This document shows, piece by piece, positions 26,018-35,471 of a stretch of 64,000 bases of DNA. Every line of letters starts with the position of its first letter. Positions within the stretch are counted from its first letter, which is position 1. The position numbers were made by a program, and so were the translations under genes. The DNA is from Butyrivibrio sp. (GTDB lineage Bacteria; Bacillota; Clostridia; Lachnospirales; Lachnospiraceae). Location: contig SVFV01000001.1 in assembly GCA_015056655.1 (NCBI GenBank), positions 124,001 through 188,000 of the forward strand, written 5' to 3'. A model generated the notes under the pieces. That model was not told where the DNA came from and searched no databases. It saw nothing but the letters and a program-made list of their open reading frames with translations.

Positions 26018-27283
26018 ATGCAAGCAAACATTACGCTACTAAATTGGAAATTGGAAAAGTATTATGACGAGAAGAAAATTCCCGTCTGGGTTTTTGACTC
26101 CAATTATGAACTTTCCTATACAAACTTTACGACCTCTGCTATCCTGAACCTTATGGAGTCCATGCGCCAGATGGCAAGGAGCTTTACATTGGCCCACTCT
26201 ATAGAAGGTTTTCATTTAAATCTCGACAATCCATACGAGATGTACTTCTTTTTATCTAACGATGTCAGCAGACATCAGGAAAACGTCATCATCATCGGTC
26301 CCATAATGTCAATCAAACCCAATGAGAATATATGGAAACAGCTTTCTTTCAGCGGGAATCTGTTCGCTGAGCAAAAGCGTGTGATTTCCCATGCTCTCCC
26401 GGTTCTTAGCCTTGAGGACTTTAAATATGAGTTGGCAAACTTCTTTAAAAACATAATTGAAGAGCCTGCTCCCGAATTCTTACATAAATATGATGGTGAG
26501 AAGAAAACAGATCCGACTCCTTCCAAAGAAAAGCATTCTGCTAAATCTGAAGGGATTGCAATTGATGACTCCATAGATGAGTTCTTTGATGTAGAAGAGC
26601 TTTGCAGACTAGAGTCCCTTTATAAGTTCTATATCATAAATGGTAGCACTTATAAGTTGTATGCTCTGTTCCAGGATGAGGATGCTCTAAGTGTTCTTTT
26701 CCCTAATAAGGCATCGCTAAAGGACTGTGGAATCAGAGCTGTTGAACTTTTGACCATTGCCAAAATGGCCTCAATAGAAAGTGGAAATGACAGAAAAAAA
26801 AGTCACCTTCGTTTCCACAAATATACAGAGCAGCTAAAAACCTACAAGAGCTATGACAAAATGCTTGCAAGCATAGAAAAAGCATCGATAGAGTTTGCCC
26901 GCAACTCTCACGATATCAACATGTACACTCGTGATGAGTACTCACCGATGACAAATAAATGTATCAAACGAATAATAGAAAAGCTTCCAGAAAAGGTGTC
27001 TCTTGATGAGTTGGCAAAGGAGCTTAAGATTTCATCCAAGTATCTGTCTGCTCTTTTCAATAAAGAAACCGGTTCATCCATCACTGATTTCATGCAGGAC
27101 ATCAGAGTAAACGAAGCCAAGCATCTGCTTACAGACACAGAGCTTTCCTATTCTGAGATCAGTAACCTGTTAAACTTCAGCTCCCAGAGCTACTTCAACG
27201 CTATCTTTAAAAAGAAAACAGGCCTGACCCCCAAGGAATACAGGGAACAGGCCAACCAGCAAAACACAACAGCTTCGCAGTAA
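26018..27283 (+). CDS. AraC-family transcriptional regulator
   Basis: The 421-residue protein carries a C-terminal double helix-turn-helix (about 320-415: VSLDELAKELKISSKYLSALFNKETG and YSEISNLLNFSSQSYFNAIFKKKTGLTPKEYR). The N-terminal ~300 residues have no membrane helix and resemble the YesN-like sensory region of Lachnospiraceae AraC proteins. Acidic residues near 185-195 (DDSIDEFFDVEEL) look like a linker. It is divergent from the mannoside ABC operon and most likely activates it in response to a mannoside. A GGAAT site near the ATG is weak. Confidence 0.88.
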   Translation: MQANITLLNWKLEKYYDEKKIPVWVFDSNYELSYTNFTTSAILNLMESMRQMARSFTLAHSIEGFHLNLDNPYEMYFFLSNDVSRHQENVIIIGPIMSIKPNENIWKQLSFSGNLFAEQKRVISHALPVLSLEDFKYELANFFKNIIEEPAPEFLHKYDGEKKTDPTPSKEKHSAKSEGIAIDDSIDEFFDVEELCRLESLYKFYIINGSTYKLYALFQDEDALSVLFPNKASLKDCGIRAVELLTIAKMASIESGNDRKKSHLRFHKYTEQLKTYKSYDKMLASIEKASIEFARNSHDINMYTRDEYSPMTNKCIKRIIEKLPEKVSLDELAKELKISSKYLSALFNKETGSSITDFMQDIRVNEAKHLLTDTELSYSEISNLLNFSSQSYFNAIFKKKTGLTPKEYREQANQQNTTASQ

Positions 27284-27290
27284 ACAAACA

Positions 27291-27313
27291 GCCCAGACCA
27301 TTTCGGTCTGGGC
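27291..27313. terminator. Bidirectional terminator between araC and the uracil permease gene
   Basis: Perfect 9-bp GC-rich arms (27291-27299, 27305-27313) with a 5-nt loop lie between the convergent genes. A short T/A-rich run follows on both sides. Confidence 0.8.
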
Positions 27314-27321
27314 CTTATTAT

Positions 27322-28707
27322 TTATGATGCGCTTTCTTCGTTATTGTTGAAGCTGACGCCTCTATTGATGTCACCCTTGTGGTTAACACCAAAGTTGTAA
27401 TCATTTCCAGGAAGGATTGCGTTAAGTGCAATACCAAGAATAGCTGCGATAGCAAGTGATGTAAGTGTGATTGATGTAGAACCAATTGTAAATGTAAGTC
27501 CATCTGAGAATCCAAGTCCGGAAACAAGGATTACAGCAGCAACGATAAGGTTACGTGACTTTGTGAAATCAACCTTATTCTCAACCACGTTTCTAACACC
27601 GATTGCTGAGATCATTCCGTAAAGCACGAAGCTTATACCACCGATGATAGCTGTAGGCATTGTACCGATTACATCAGCGATCTTAGGAATGAAGCTAACT
27701 ACGATTGCATAAACAGCAGCGATACGAACAACCTTAGGATCGTAAACCTTTGAAAGTTCAAGTACGCCTGTGTTCTCGCCGTAAGTTGTGTTAGCAGGAC
27801 CACCGAACAGACCGGCAAGTGCTGTTGCAAGGCCATCACCAAAAAGTGTTCTGTGAAGACCGGGATCTTCGATGAAGTTATTTCCTGTTGTAGCGGAAAT
27901 AGCTGAAATATCACCAACGTGCTCCATCATTGTTGCAAGAGCGATAGGTGCCATAACAAGGATAGCTGTGATATCGAACTTAGCAATAATGAAAGGAGGA
28001 AGTCCTACCCAGCTTGCCTCTGCGATAGGTGCAAAGTTAAGGATTGCACTTCCATCAGCATTTGTGAATCCCATAAGCTGCATAACAACTGCAACTACAT
28101 AAGAGATTACAACACCCATAAGGATAGGAATGATTCTCCACATGCCCTTACCCCAGATGTTGAATGCAATTACAACCGCAAGAGCTACAAAAGCAAGGAA
28201 CCAGTTTGCTGAAGCATTGCTTACAGCAGAAGGTGCAAGTGAAAGTCCGATACAGATAATGATAGGACCTGTTACAACCGGAGGAAGGAATCTCATAACC
28301 TTCTTAACTCCAACAAGTCTGATAACAACACCAAGAACTAAATACAAAAGACCTGCGATTACGATTCCTCCGCAAGCGTAAGGAAGCTTCTCGCCATAAG
28401 TCATATCTGCGAACTTACCGGTTTTAAGTTCAGCAACAGTTGCGAATCCTCCAAGGAATGCGAATGACGAACCAAGGAATGCCGGTACCTTGAACTTAGC
28501 AAAAAGGTGGAACAAAAGTGTACCGATTCCAGCAAAGAACAGTGTTACCTGAACTGATAATCCCTCTCCTCCAAAGTAGTTGTTTACCAGGATCGGAACA
28601 AGAATTGTTGCACCGAACATAGCAAACATGTGCTGAAGACCGAGAATCATCATCTTGGGCTTACCAAGAGTAGTTGCGTCATAGATGACCTGTCTTTTTT
28701 CTCCCAT
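27322..28707 (-). CDS. uraA: Uracil permease (NCS2 family)
   Basis: The 461-residue protein has 12-14 membrane helices and the NCS2 features: GLQHMFAMFGATILVPILV (about 24-42), LGSSFAFLGGFATV (about 78-91) and GLFGGPANTTYGENTGVL (about 296-313), the latter being the nucleobase-binding signature with Glu. It imports uracil by proton symport. AAGGAG precedes the ATG. The upstream region has a TATAAT box and a near-perfect operator-like palindrome (28765-28797), but no PyrR leader that I recognise. Confidence 0.92.
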   Translation of the reverse strand: MGEKRQVIYDATTLGKPKMMILGLQHMFAMFGATILVPILVNNYFGGEGLSVQVTLFFAGIGTLLFHLFAKFKVPAFLGSSFAFLGGFATVAELKTGKFADMTYGEKLPYACGGIVIAGLLYLVLGVVIRLVGVKKVMRFLPPVVTGPIIICIGLSLAPSAVSNASANWFLAFVALAVVIAFNIWGKGMWRIIPILMGVVISYVVAVVMQLMGFTNADGSAILNFAPIAEASWVGLPPFIIAKFDITAILVMAPIALATMMEHVGDISAISATTGNNFIEDPGLHRTLFGDGLATALAGLFGGPANTTYGENTGVLELSKVYDPKVVRIAAVYAIVVSFIPKIADVIGTMPTAIIGGISFVLYGMISAIGVRNVVENKVDFTKSRNLIVAAVILVSGLGFSDGLTFTIGSTSITLTSLAIAAILGIALNAILPGNDYNFGVNHKGDINRGVSFNNNEESAS

Positions 28708-28756
28708 AAGTTTTCTCCTTCCAAGAAATTATTAAATTTTTATAAATTCCTCATGC

Positions 28757-28797
28757 ATTATAACATATCTTCTTGAATTAAACATTCAAGAAGATAT
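28757..28797 (-). promoter_or_regulatory. Promoter -10 with adjoining 33-bp palindrome upstream of uraA
   Basis: On the minus strand TATAAT lies at 28757-28762. Immediately upstream, perfect 14-bp arms (28765-28778 and 28784-28797) flank a 5-nt spacer and would cover the -35 region and spacer. This is the expected place of a repressor site. No T run follows, so it does not look like a terminator. Confidence 0.5.
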
Positions 28798-28800
28798 AAA

Positions 28801-28892
28801 TCAACCAAGCCATCTTGAATCGACTTCGTCGATGAGGCTTGGTTGACTCTTGAATCATATTCTCACGAAACCCGCAGCGGAGTGCGGATTTC
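28801..28892. repeat. Two further nested inverted repeats between uraA and the zinc-ribbon gene
   Basis: Arms 28801-28811 and 28836-28846 (TCAACCAAGCC and complement) enclose a second hairpin ATCGAC-TTC-GTCGAT (28819-28833). A separate hairpin lies at 28867-28892 (GAAACCCGCA against TGCGGATTTC), just after the zinc-ribbon stop codon. Neither has a clear T run. They may be transcript-end structures or a small palindromic repeat element. Confidence 0.5.
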
Positions 28893-28901
28893 TGAAACTT
28901 T

Positions 28902-30314
28902 TTAGTCAATTTGATAGTAGTCTTCGTAGTTATCTTCGCCGTTGTAATATGTAGTATTTATGCCCATCAGAAGGTTCTCTGACTTCATGAGATTCTCTGC
29001 ATCCTCAAGTCCGAAGGAGTAGCTTGTGATGACGTCTGCATAAAGCTTAAAGGTAATAACATCTCCGGGCTTTGCCTTGAGGAGTTTCTGATACGCTGTA
29101 GCTCCTGCCACGCGGTCAGCGCCATAGGTTCCAATGTATGCCACATTATTACCGTTTAAGTAGAACTCGCCCCACTCATAATCCATCATTCCTGCATCGA
29201 TGTTTTTCTCTGCAAGCTCATTAGTTACCATCTCACCAAAGTCCTGTTTGCAGACAACTGTCATATCCACCTGGATAAGTTCTTCATCGGGCAAAAGTGT
29301 AAGCTTGACGTCTCCGCCTGATTCAAAGCACTCCTCCATGATTCCGTAAAACTGAACATTTTCAGCAGCAATTGTGTTTTCCTTGTTTATAGACTTAAGC
29401 CAGGTCTTTGCCTGTGAATCAGTTAAACTGTCATCACTTACCTGATAAGATCTGGTATATCTGTTTAAACTGTTTAAAGCAAGCTTTGGAACAACCACAT
29501 TGAAGGTTCCTATTCCAAGAAGCAAAAGAACAAGGATTACAAACTTCGCTCCATATCTCTTTTTATGAAGGTCTAAAAGAGCACTTGCCTGAACATCAAT
29601 CTCATCATAGATTCCCTGGATTGCAGGATCTTCACTTATTGAGAAGGATTTTTCAAAAATCGATGTAGCCTTCTTTTTCCAAAGATTTACCCAGAACGCC
29701 ATGTAGGAATTCCTGCTGACATTCTCGAGCTGATCGAGCTGACCTTTTATGAAATACAAAGCCTCGAGCGCTGTCTGATTATCATTTGCAAAAACATAGT
29801 TCTCAACAATGTTTGCTCTTCTAAATTCATTTGGCTGTAATTTGCTCTTATTGAACTTGTAGGAAGTTGCAAGATGCACGATTGCCATGATCGGGAAAAA
29901 TAAAACCCAGAGAAGAACATAGCCAAACTTTTTGAAAGGTCCCCAAGCTGACCAAAGTCCTTTGCTAAGATAGCTGATATAGTCCCCATTACTTGTTTCA
30001 AGAAGAAGCTTCTCGAATTCTCTTACTGAACCGTTGAAAGATTCCGTAAGCTCATCCGATTCATTCTGATCAGCCACAGGACTGAACTTCGTTTCAGTAT
30101 CATCATCAATAACAAGCTCAGCCTTAGTTTTTAAAGCTTCAGCTCCAAATACTGAACCACTTACTTTTTCTAATGTAGCATCAAGTCTCTCATCAGCAAA
30201 TGGAACAACGTTGTCGCTCTCTGATTTAGCTACCATAGCAACTGCCGTTCCACATTCCGGACAAAACTTAATTCCGTTCCCAAGCTTCGTTCCGCAATTC
30301 ACACAAAATCCCAT
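28902..30314 (-). CDS. Zinc-ribbon membrane protein of unknown function
   Basis: The 470-residue protein begins with a zinc ribbon (CVNCGTKLGNGIKFCPECGT, residues 4-23). An acidic linker follows, then a hydrophobic stretch at about 130-150 (YVLLWVLFFPIMAIVHLATSY) and a second helix near 257-277 (FVILVLLLLGIGTFNVVVP). The ~190-residue C-terminal part would then lie outside the cell and is rich in beta-prone, acidic sequence. Zinc-ribbon plus membrane proteins of this kind are common in Lachnospiraceae but their role is not known to me. GGGAG precedes the ATG. It is a single gene between hairpins. Confidence 0.75.
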   Translation of the reverse strand: MGFCVNCGTKLGNGIKFCPECGTAVAMVAKSESDNVVPFADERLDATLEKVSGSVFGAEALKTKAELVIDDDTETKFSPVADQNESDELTESFNGSVREFEKLLLETSNGDYISYLSKGLWSAWGPFKKFGYVLLWVLFFPIMAIVHLATSYKFNKSKLQPNEFRRANIVENYVFANDNQTALEALYFIKGQLDQLENVSRNSYMAFWVNLWKKKATSIFEKSFSISEDPAIQGIYDEIDVQASALLDLHKKRYGAKFVILVLLLLGIGTFNVVVPKLALNSLNRYTRSYQVSDDSLTDSQAKTWLKSINKENTIAAENVQFYGIMEECFESGGDVKLTLLPDEELIQVDMTVVCKQDFGEMVTNELAEKNIDAGMMDYEWGEFYLNGNNVAYIGTYGADRVAGATAYQKLLKAKPGDVITFKLYADVITSYSFGLEDAENLMKSENLLMGINTTYYNGEDNYEDYYQID

Positions 30315-30485
30315 TGTTTTCTCCCTTTGTTTCCCCTAAAACTTTAACGTCTAAATAACAGACGGTTTCAATCTTTGTAAATTATATCAGCTTTTTGCCC
30401 TGTTTTATACCTCAATTCTCTACCTTTAATCATACATATCATCCACTAAACTGCGAATTAGATGTAGTAATTTCCTTCCAAGCCA

Positions 30486-30525
30486 AAAACACCCGGCTAT
30501 GACAATCTGTTCATAGCCAGGTGTT
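30486..30525 (-). terminator. Terminator of the 61-aa protein gene
   Basis: AACACCCGGCTATGA pairs with TCATAGCCAGGTGTT across an 8-nt loop with one mismatch. On the minus strand a T run follows. It lies 31 bp after the small gene. Confidence 0.75.
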
Positions 30526-30555
30526 TGTAAGCTCTAAATATTCTTCAAGCAAATA

Positions 30556-30741
30556 TTACTGGTTAGACTTGTTCTGTGCGTCAGCAATCATTGCAAGTGT
30601 CTGTGAAATATCATTAAGTGTTCCAACCATTATCTGCATGAATGCCTCAAGTCTGGGATTATTAGGATCCTCAGCGAGTCTTTCTTCAACTTCCCTTGTT
30701 CTCTGCTGATACAATGCACTTACTTCAGAAACTCTACTCAT
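30556..30741 (-). CDS. Small helical protein (61 aa), unknown function
   Basis: The 61-residue protein has a clear AAAGGAG site eight bases before its ATG and its own terminator, so it is very likely translated. It is mostly charged and helical (VSALYQQRTREVEERLAEDP, then LEAFMQIMVGTLNDISQTLAMIADAQ), with one Pro-rich turn in the middle. This would form a helical hairpin that could dimerise. There is no signal peptide or membrane helix. I do not recognise a family. Confidence 0.65.
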   Translation of the reverse strand: MSRVSEVSALYQQRTREVEERLAEDPNNPRLEAFMQIMVGTLNDISQTLAMIADAQNKSNQ

Positions 30742-30848
30742 ATTATTAACTCCTTTCAGTAGAATGATTTTTGTATTATAACAATATTCTATCTAAAAGA
30801 ATATAAAAAATGTATTAAATATAATCAGATTTCAACAAGTGCATAAAA

Positions 30849-31808
30849 TTATGACAGGTTCGATTTGAAGTTTCCAAATATCCTTATATCATTTACTGTG
30901 CACATAAGAGCCTGCACAACTCTGTTCATATCAGATCCCATAAGGTCTCCTGTGAACTCTGCAAAGAACATGTACTCCCAGTTGTGCTCAGGAATGGGAC
31001 GTGACTCAAGTCTTACAAGGTTAAGTCCATAGATTCTGAATACTGTAAGTGCCTCATGAAGAGCACCGGCCTTATGCTGTGTCTTGAAGCTTATGCAGAT
31101 CTTATCTCTGCCTTCTCTAAGTTCAAGCTTTGGTGAAACCACAACGAATCTTGTGGTGTTGTTAGTGTTTGTATTTATCTCTTTTTCAATTATCTTAAGT
31201 CCGTAAATCTCAGCCGCTCTTGAAGAACAGATGGCAGCCTTGGTTTTATCCTTAAGCTCAGCTACCATTCGGGCGCTTCCTGCTGTATCTGCCTGAGGAA
31301 CTCTCTCCCACTCAGGATGATAATTTAAGAACTGCTCGCACTGGAAGATTCCCTGCTCATGGGAAAAAACTGTGGTTATGTCGGACATTTCAGCTTCTGG
31401 CAAAACCATAAGGTTGTGTCTTACTCTGACTGTGGTTTCGCCCACCATATAGCACTCGTACTGTGCAAGAAGGTCGTAAACCTGTCTGATCGCGCCAGTT
31501 GAAGAGTTCTCAATAGGAAGAACTGCGTAATCTGCAGTGTGATCCTGAAGCTGTTTAAAGGTATCCTCAAAGTGTACGAGACCTTCACTGTTTACATCTT
31601 TTCCAAAGAAATCGATGGCAGCCATTTCGCTGTAAGCACCAGGCTCGCCCTGATATACAACCCTTGGATTTTCAACAGGCTCTCTTTTCCTTGAAAGAGC
31701 AAGATCAAGAGGCTCGCAGGCACCACCTGTCTCTCCCAGCTTTCTCTCTACTCTCTCACGAAGCTGCGTAGTATATTTCTCGTTAACAATCTGTATTTCT
31801 TCCGGCAT
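30849..31808 (-). CDS. pheA: Prephenate dehydratase with ACT domain
   Basis: The 319-residue protein makes phenylpyruvate from prephenate in phenylalanine synthesis. The catalytic domain begins at about residue 48 (VVYQGEPGAYSEMAAIDFFG) and includes IENSSTGAIRQVYDLL and NTNNTTRFVVVS, carrying the catalytic Thr-Arg-Phe. The C-terminal ACT domain (about 230-310) has the ESRPIPEHNWEYMFFAEF phenylalanine-sensing motif. The first ~45 residues are too short for a full chorismate mutase domain, and the upstream mfd gene ends 54 bp before the start. It therefore looks monofunctional, or with a relic of that domain. It probably belongs to the pth-mfd-pheA unit. Confidence 0.9.
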   Translation of the reverse strand: MPEEIQIVNEKYTTQLRERVERKLGETGGACEPLDLALSRKREPVENPRVVYQGEPGAYSEMAAIDFFGKDVNSEGLVHFEDTFKQLQDHTADYAVLPIENSSTGAIRQVYDLLAQYECYMVGETTVRVRHNLMVLPEAEMSDITTVFSHEQGIFQCEQFLNYHPEWERVPQADTAGSARMVAELKDKTKAAICSSRAAEIYGLKIIEKEINTNTNNTTRFVVVSPKLELREGRDKICISFKTQHKAGALHEALTVFRIYGLNLVRLESRPIPEHNWEYMFFAEFTGDLMGSDMNRVVQALMCTVNDIRIFGNFKSNLS

Positions 31809-31862
31809 CTTTTCCCCAACCTTTTCTAGTGCAAGTAACTACAGTAACAAGTCTCCCCTCGC

Positions 31863-34800
31863 TTAGTCTTCCTTAGCAAGACTCTGCATTTTTTCGATAA
31901 TATTCTCTGTGTCCTCAAGGAGCTTTCTTTCAGCAATCTCAAGGATTGGATCCTTAATGTACTTATAAATGAACACTGGATAAGCTGCTGCCCTGAACTC
32001 CATGTTGCCCTTGAAGGTCTTTACAAATGCAGGTATTTTCTCAATATCCAGCTTTGCATTGTTGTTCATCTTAAAGACAAGCTCTCCGTCTCCGCCCTTG
32101 ATTTCAAGAACGTAGAGGCTGTGCGCCTTTTCACGAAGAAGAGATATTCTGATAAGATTCTCCACAGACTCCGGAATATCTCCAAATCTGTCTCTGAGCT
32201 CATCCTTCATATCATCTCTGTCGCCCTCGTTTTCTATGCTGGCGATTCTCTTGTAGATTTCAAGCTTCTGCTCTTCGTTTACGATGTAATCGTTAGGAAT
32301 GAAAGCTGACGCATCGATATCCACGCTTGTTGTGAAGTCCTCCAAAAGAGCATCCTTTGTCTCGCCCTTCTTACGCCTAACTGCCTCACCAAGCATCTTA
32401 CAGTAAAGGTCATAGCCGACAGAAGCCATGTGCCCGGACTGGCTCTTTCCAAGCATATTTCCGGCACCTCTAATCTCAAGGTCTCTCATGGCAATCTTAA
32501 AGCCACTTCCCAAATCTGTAAACTCCCTAATTGCAGAAAGTCGCTTCTCTGCAACCTCTTTGAGCATCTTATTTCGCTTGTACATAAGAAAAGCATAGGC
32601 TGTTCTGTCTGATCTTCCAACTCGTCCTCTAAGCTGATAAAGCTGTGAAAGTCCCATCTGATCTGCGTCGTGGATGATCATTGTATTTGCATTTGAGATA
32701 TCAAGTCCGGTCTCAATGATTGTTGTTGAAACCAGAACATCAATGTCTCCGTCAATGAAATCATACATGATTCTCTCAAGCTCAGATTCCTTCATCTGTC
32801 CATGAGCAAAGGAAACATTAACCTCCGGCACAAGCTTCTGGATTCTGGCTGCGACATCCGCGATATCATTTACCCTGTTGTAAACATAGTAAACCTGTCC
32901 GCCTCTGCCAACCTCTCTGGCGATGGCTTCTCTTACCATCTCATCATTGTACTCACATACAAAGGTCTGGATCGGGCGTCTGTCATGGGGCGCTTCCTCA
33001 AGAACAGACATATCTCTGATACCAACAAGTGACATGTGGAGAGTTCTGGGAATAGGTGTTGCAGACAAAGTAAGAACGTCCACATTTTCTCTAAGCTTCT
33101 TAATCTTCTCCTTGTGAGTTACACCAAAACGCTGCTCCTCATCCACTATCAAAAGTCCCAGGTCTTTGTAGGTAACATCCTTGGACAAAAGTCTGTGGGT
33201 TCCAATTACTATATCAACAAGACCCTTCCTTAAATCTTCAACTGTCTTTTTCTGTTCAGAGGCTGTGCGGAATCTAGACATCATATCAACCCTTACAGGG
33301 AAGTCCTTTAGTCTCTCAGAAAAAGTATTGTAGTGCTGCTGCGCAAGAATAGTTGTAGGCACAAGAACTGCCACCTGTTTTCCATCCTGCACTGCCTTGA
33401 AGGCTGCACGAATTGCAACCTCTGTTTTTCCAAAGCCAACATCTCCGCAGATAAGTCTGTCCATGATCCTCTCGGATTCCATGTCATTCTTGGTATCTGC
33501 AATTGCTGTCAGCTGATCATCTGTCTCATCAAAAGGAAATGCTTCCTCGAACTCCTGCTGCCAAACAGTGTCCTTACTAAAGGTAAAGCCATTGCTGTTC
33601 TGCCTCTTTGCATAAAGCTCGACAAGATCGTCCGCAACTTCCTCAACCGCTGCCTTAACCTTGTTCTTGGTTCTCTTCCAGTCACCACTTCCAAGCTTAT
33701 TAAGCTTTGGCTTTCTACCCTTACCGTCAGCAGAAACATCTCCGCTTGCGTACTTCTGAATTACGTTAAGACCGGTTGCAAGAACATAAAGATTTCCGCC
33801 ATCAGCGTAGCTTATCTTGATATAATCTCTTACAACCTTGTCGGTTTCAATCTTTTCAATACCCTGGTAAATTCCAAGGCCGTGATACTCGTGAACAACA
33901 TAGTCACCAATATTAAGGTCTGAAAATCCTGAGATTTTCTCTCCGCTGTACTTAGCTTTTCTGCGCTTTTTCTTCTTTCTCTCTGAGAAAATATCACTCT
34001 CTGAAATAACCGCAAACTTAAGATCAGTGTACTCAAAGCCCTTGAGGATCCTTCCGTAGTAGGTCATGATCTCGCCCTTGGCAAGCTCTCTCATGGGGTT
34101 TTCACTGTAAAATGCGGTTATGGAATTATCTCTTAAATCATCAACAAGTCTCTTTGCTCTGGTTCTTGAACCGGACAAAATGAGAACTCTGTAACCATTT
34201 TTCACAAAGCCCTTTAGGTCGTGAACAAGGGAATCAAAGCTGTTGTTGTAAGGAGCTATACTTCTTGCGTGAAACTCGAAGGTCTTCTCAGGCTCAAACT
34301 TGTTAAGCCCCGAAGGAGCTCCAAGTGAAGCAACAGACACGCGCCTTACGCTTCTCATTCTGGCGATGCACTCATCTGCAGAATACAGAAGGTCCATCTG
34401 CCCGGGAAGTGCGTATCCATTCTCGGCTCTGTGGATCATGCTCTCTCTAAACTCATTTTCTACAGCAGATGCATGCTCTAAAACATGCAGGGGCTCATCT
34501 ATGAATACGCAGGTTTTACCTGCAGGGAAAAGTTCCTGGAAGGTCAGAGTATCCTCAAAGAAATATCTGACATAGCTCTCAAGGTTTACTTCAAGTCCAA
34601 GCTCAAGTATCTGTTCCTTAAGTTCTTCATAGCTTGTCTTAATCCTGTGAGCAGCCTCCGTCTTAAACTCATCACGTAGCTTTTCATAAATAGTCTTTGT
34701 TTCTTTTTCTATTTTCTTAAGACCTGCTCTTAGCTCATCATCTGTTAAAACAAGCTCTGTAGCAGGATAAATCTCAATTGATTCAAGCTTATCAATCGAC

Positions 34801-35429
34801 CTCTGAGACATGATGTCAAAGCTTCGAAGGTTCTCAACATCATCACCCCAAAGCTCGATTCTGTAAGGATTCTCCTCTGTTAGATCAAAAACATCAATGA
34901 TGTCTCCGCGAACCGAAAATTCGCCAGGAGCACTAACCTGATAAACTCTGTCGTAGCCTATTCTTACAAGAGCCTTTTCAAGCTCCTTTTCATTTACTGG
35001 CTTTCTCTTGTCGATCTTTATAACATTTTTACTTATGACATCAACAGGAATCTGGGGTGTCATAAGACTGGAAAATGTTGTAATAACAGTGACCGGCCTG
35101 CCCTCTATAAGACGACGGAGGCACTTGATTCTCTCCTTTACGATTTCCTTTGAATGGACATCTGCCTGATAGAAAATAAGGTCCTTTGCAGGATAAACTG
35201 TAACGTTCCTATCATAGAACTTGTAGTCCTCGAAGATTTCCTTCGCACGGATATCAGAGTAAGTCACAATTATTCTGTACTTAAACTCTCCAGCAAGGCC
35301 TGAGATCAGATGGAGCTTTTCAGAATCTACGCAGCCGATGGCCTCTGCACAGGCAAATGGCTTTTCAAGATATTTATTCAGTTCGCAAAATGCCTCAAGT
35401 TCCTGAAGCGGTGCCTCAATTGCTCTCAT
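31863..35429 (-). CDS. mfd: Transcription-repair coupling factor Mfd
   Basis: At 1188 residues this is full length. It has the N-terminal UvrB-like module, the RNA-polymerase-interaction domain (about residues 505-570: IGDYVVHEYHGLGIYQGIEKIE), and a RecG-like translocase with Walker A CGDVGFGKTEVA and DEEQ box LLIVDEEQRFG. The C-terminal TRCF domain follows. Mfd removes stalled RNA polymerase and recruits UvrA. AGGAG precedes the ATG. It lies 42 bp after pth, an arrangement common in Firmicutes. Confidence 0.97.
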   Translation of the reverse strand: MRAIEAPLQELEAFCELNKYLEKPFACAEAIGCVDSEKLHLISGLAGEFKYRIIVTYSDIRAKEIFEDYKFYDRNVTVYPAKDLIFYQADVHSKEIVKERIKCLRRLIEGRPVTVITTFSSLMTPQIPVDVISKNVIKIDKRKPVNEKELEKALVRIGYDRVYQVSAPGEFSVRGDIIDVFDLTEENPYRIELWGDDVENLRSFDIMSQRSIDKLESIEIYPATELVLTDDELRAGLKKIEKETKTIYEKLRDEFKTEAAHRIKTSYEELKEQILELGLEVNLESYVRYFFEDTLTFQELFPAGKTCVFIDEPLHVLEHASAVENEFRESMIHRAENGYALPGQMDLLYSADECIARMRSVRRVSVASLGAPSGLNKFEPEKTFEFHARSIAPYNNSFDSLVHDLKGFVKNGYRVLILSGSRTRAKRLVDDLRDNSITAFYSENPMRELAKGEIMTYYGRILKGFEYTDLKFAVISESDIFSERKKKKRRKAKYSGEKISGFSDLNIGDYVVHEYHGLGIYQGIEKIETDKVVRDYIKISYADGGNLYVLATGLNVIQKYASGDVSADGKGRKPKLNKLGSGDWKRTKNKVKAAVEEVADDLVELYAKRQNSNGFTFSKDTVWQQEFEEAFPFDETDDQLTAIADTKNDMESERIMDRLICGDVGFGKTEVAIRAAFKAVQDGKQVAVLVPTTILAQQHYNTFSERLKDFPVRVDMMSRFRTASEQKKTVEDLRKGLVDIVIGTHRLLSKDVTYKDLGLLIVDEEQRFGVTHKEKIKKLRENVDVLTLSATPIPRTLHMSLVGIRDMSVLEEAPHDRRPIQTFVCEYNDEMVREAIAREVGRGGQVYYVYNRVNDIADVAARIQKLVPEVNVSFAHGQMKESELERIMYDFIDGDIDVLVSTTIIETGLDISNANTMIIHDADQMGLSQLYQLRGRVGRSDRTAYAFLMYKRNKMLKEVAEKRLSAIREFTDLGSGFKIAMRDLEIRGAGNMLGKSQSGHMASVGYDLYCKMLGEAVRRKKGETKDALLEDFTTSVDIDASAFIPNDYIVNEEQKLEIYKRIASIENEGDRDDMKDELRDRFGDIPESVENLIRISLLREKAHSLYVLEIKGGDGELVFKMNNNAKLDIEKIPAFVKTFKGNMEFRAAAYPVFIYKYIKDPILEIAERKLLEDTENIIEKMQSLAKED

Positions 35430-35471
35430 CTGTCACTCCTAAATTATGTGTTTAAAGTATCCGCAAAAATA

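Noticed and set aside
33333-33923. 196-codon plus-strand frame inside mfd
   Set aside because: It is antisense to a well-supported gene and has no recognisable domain.
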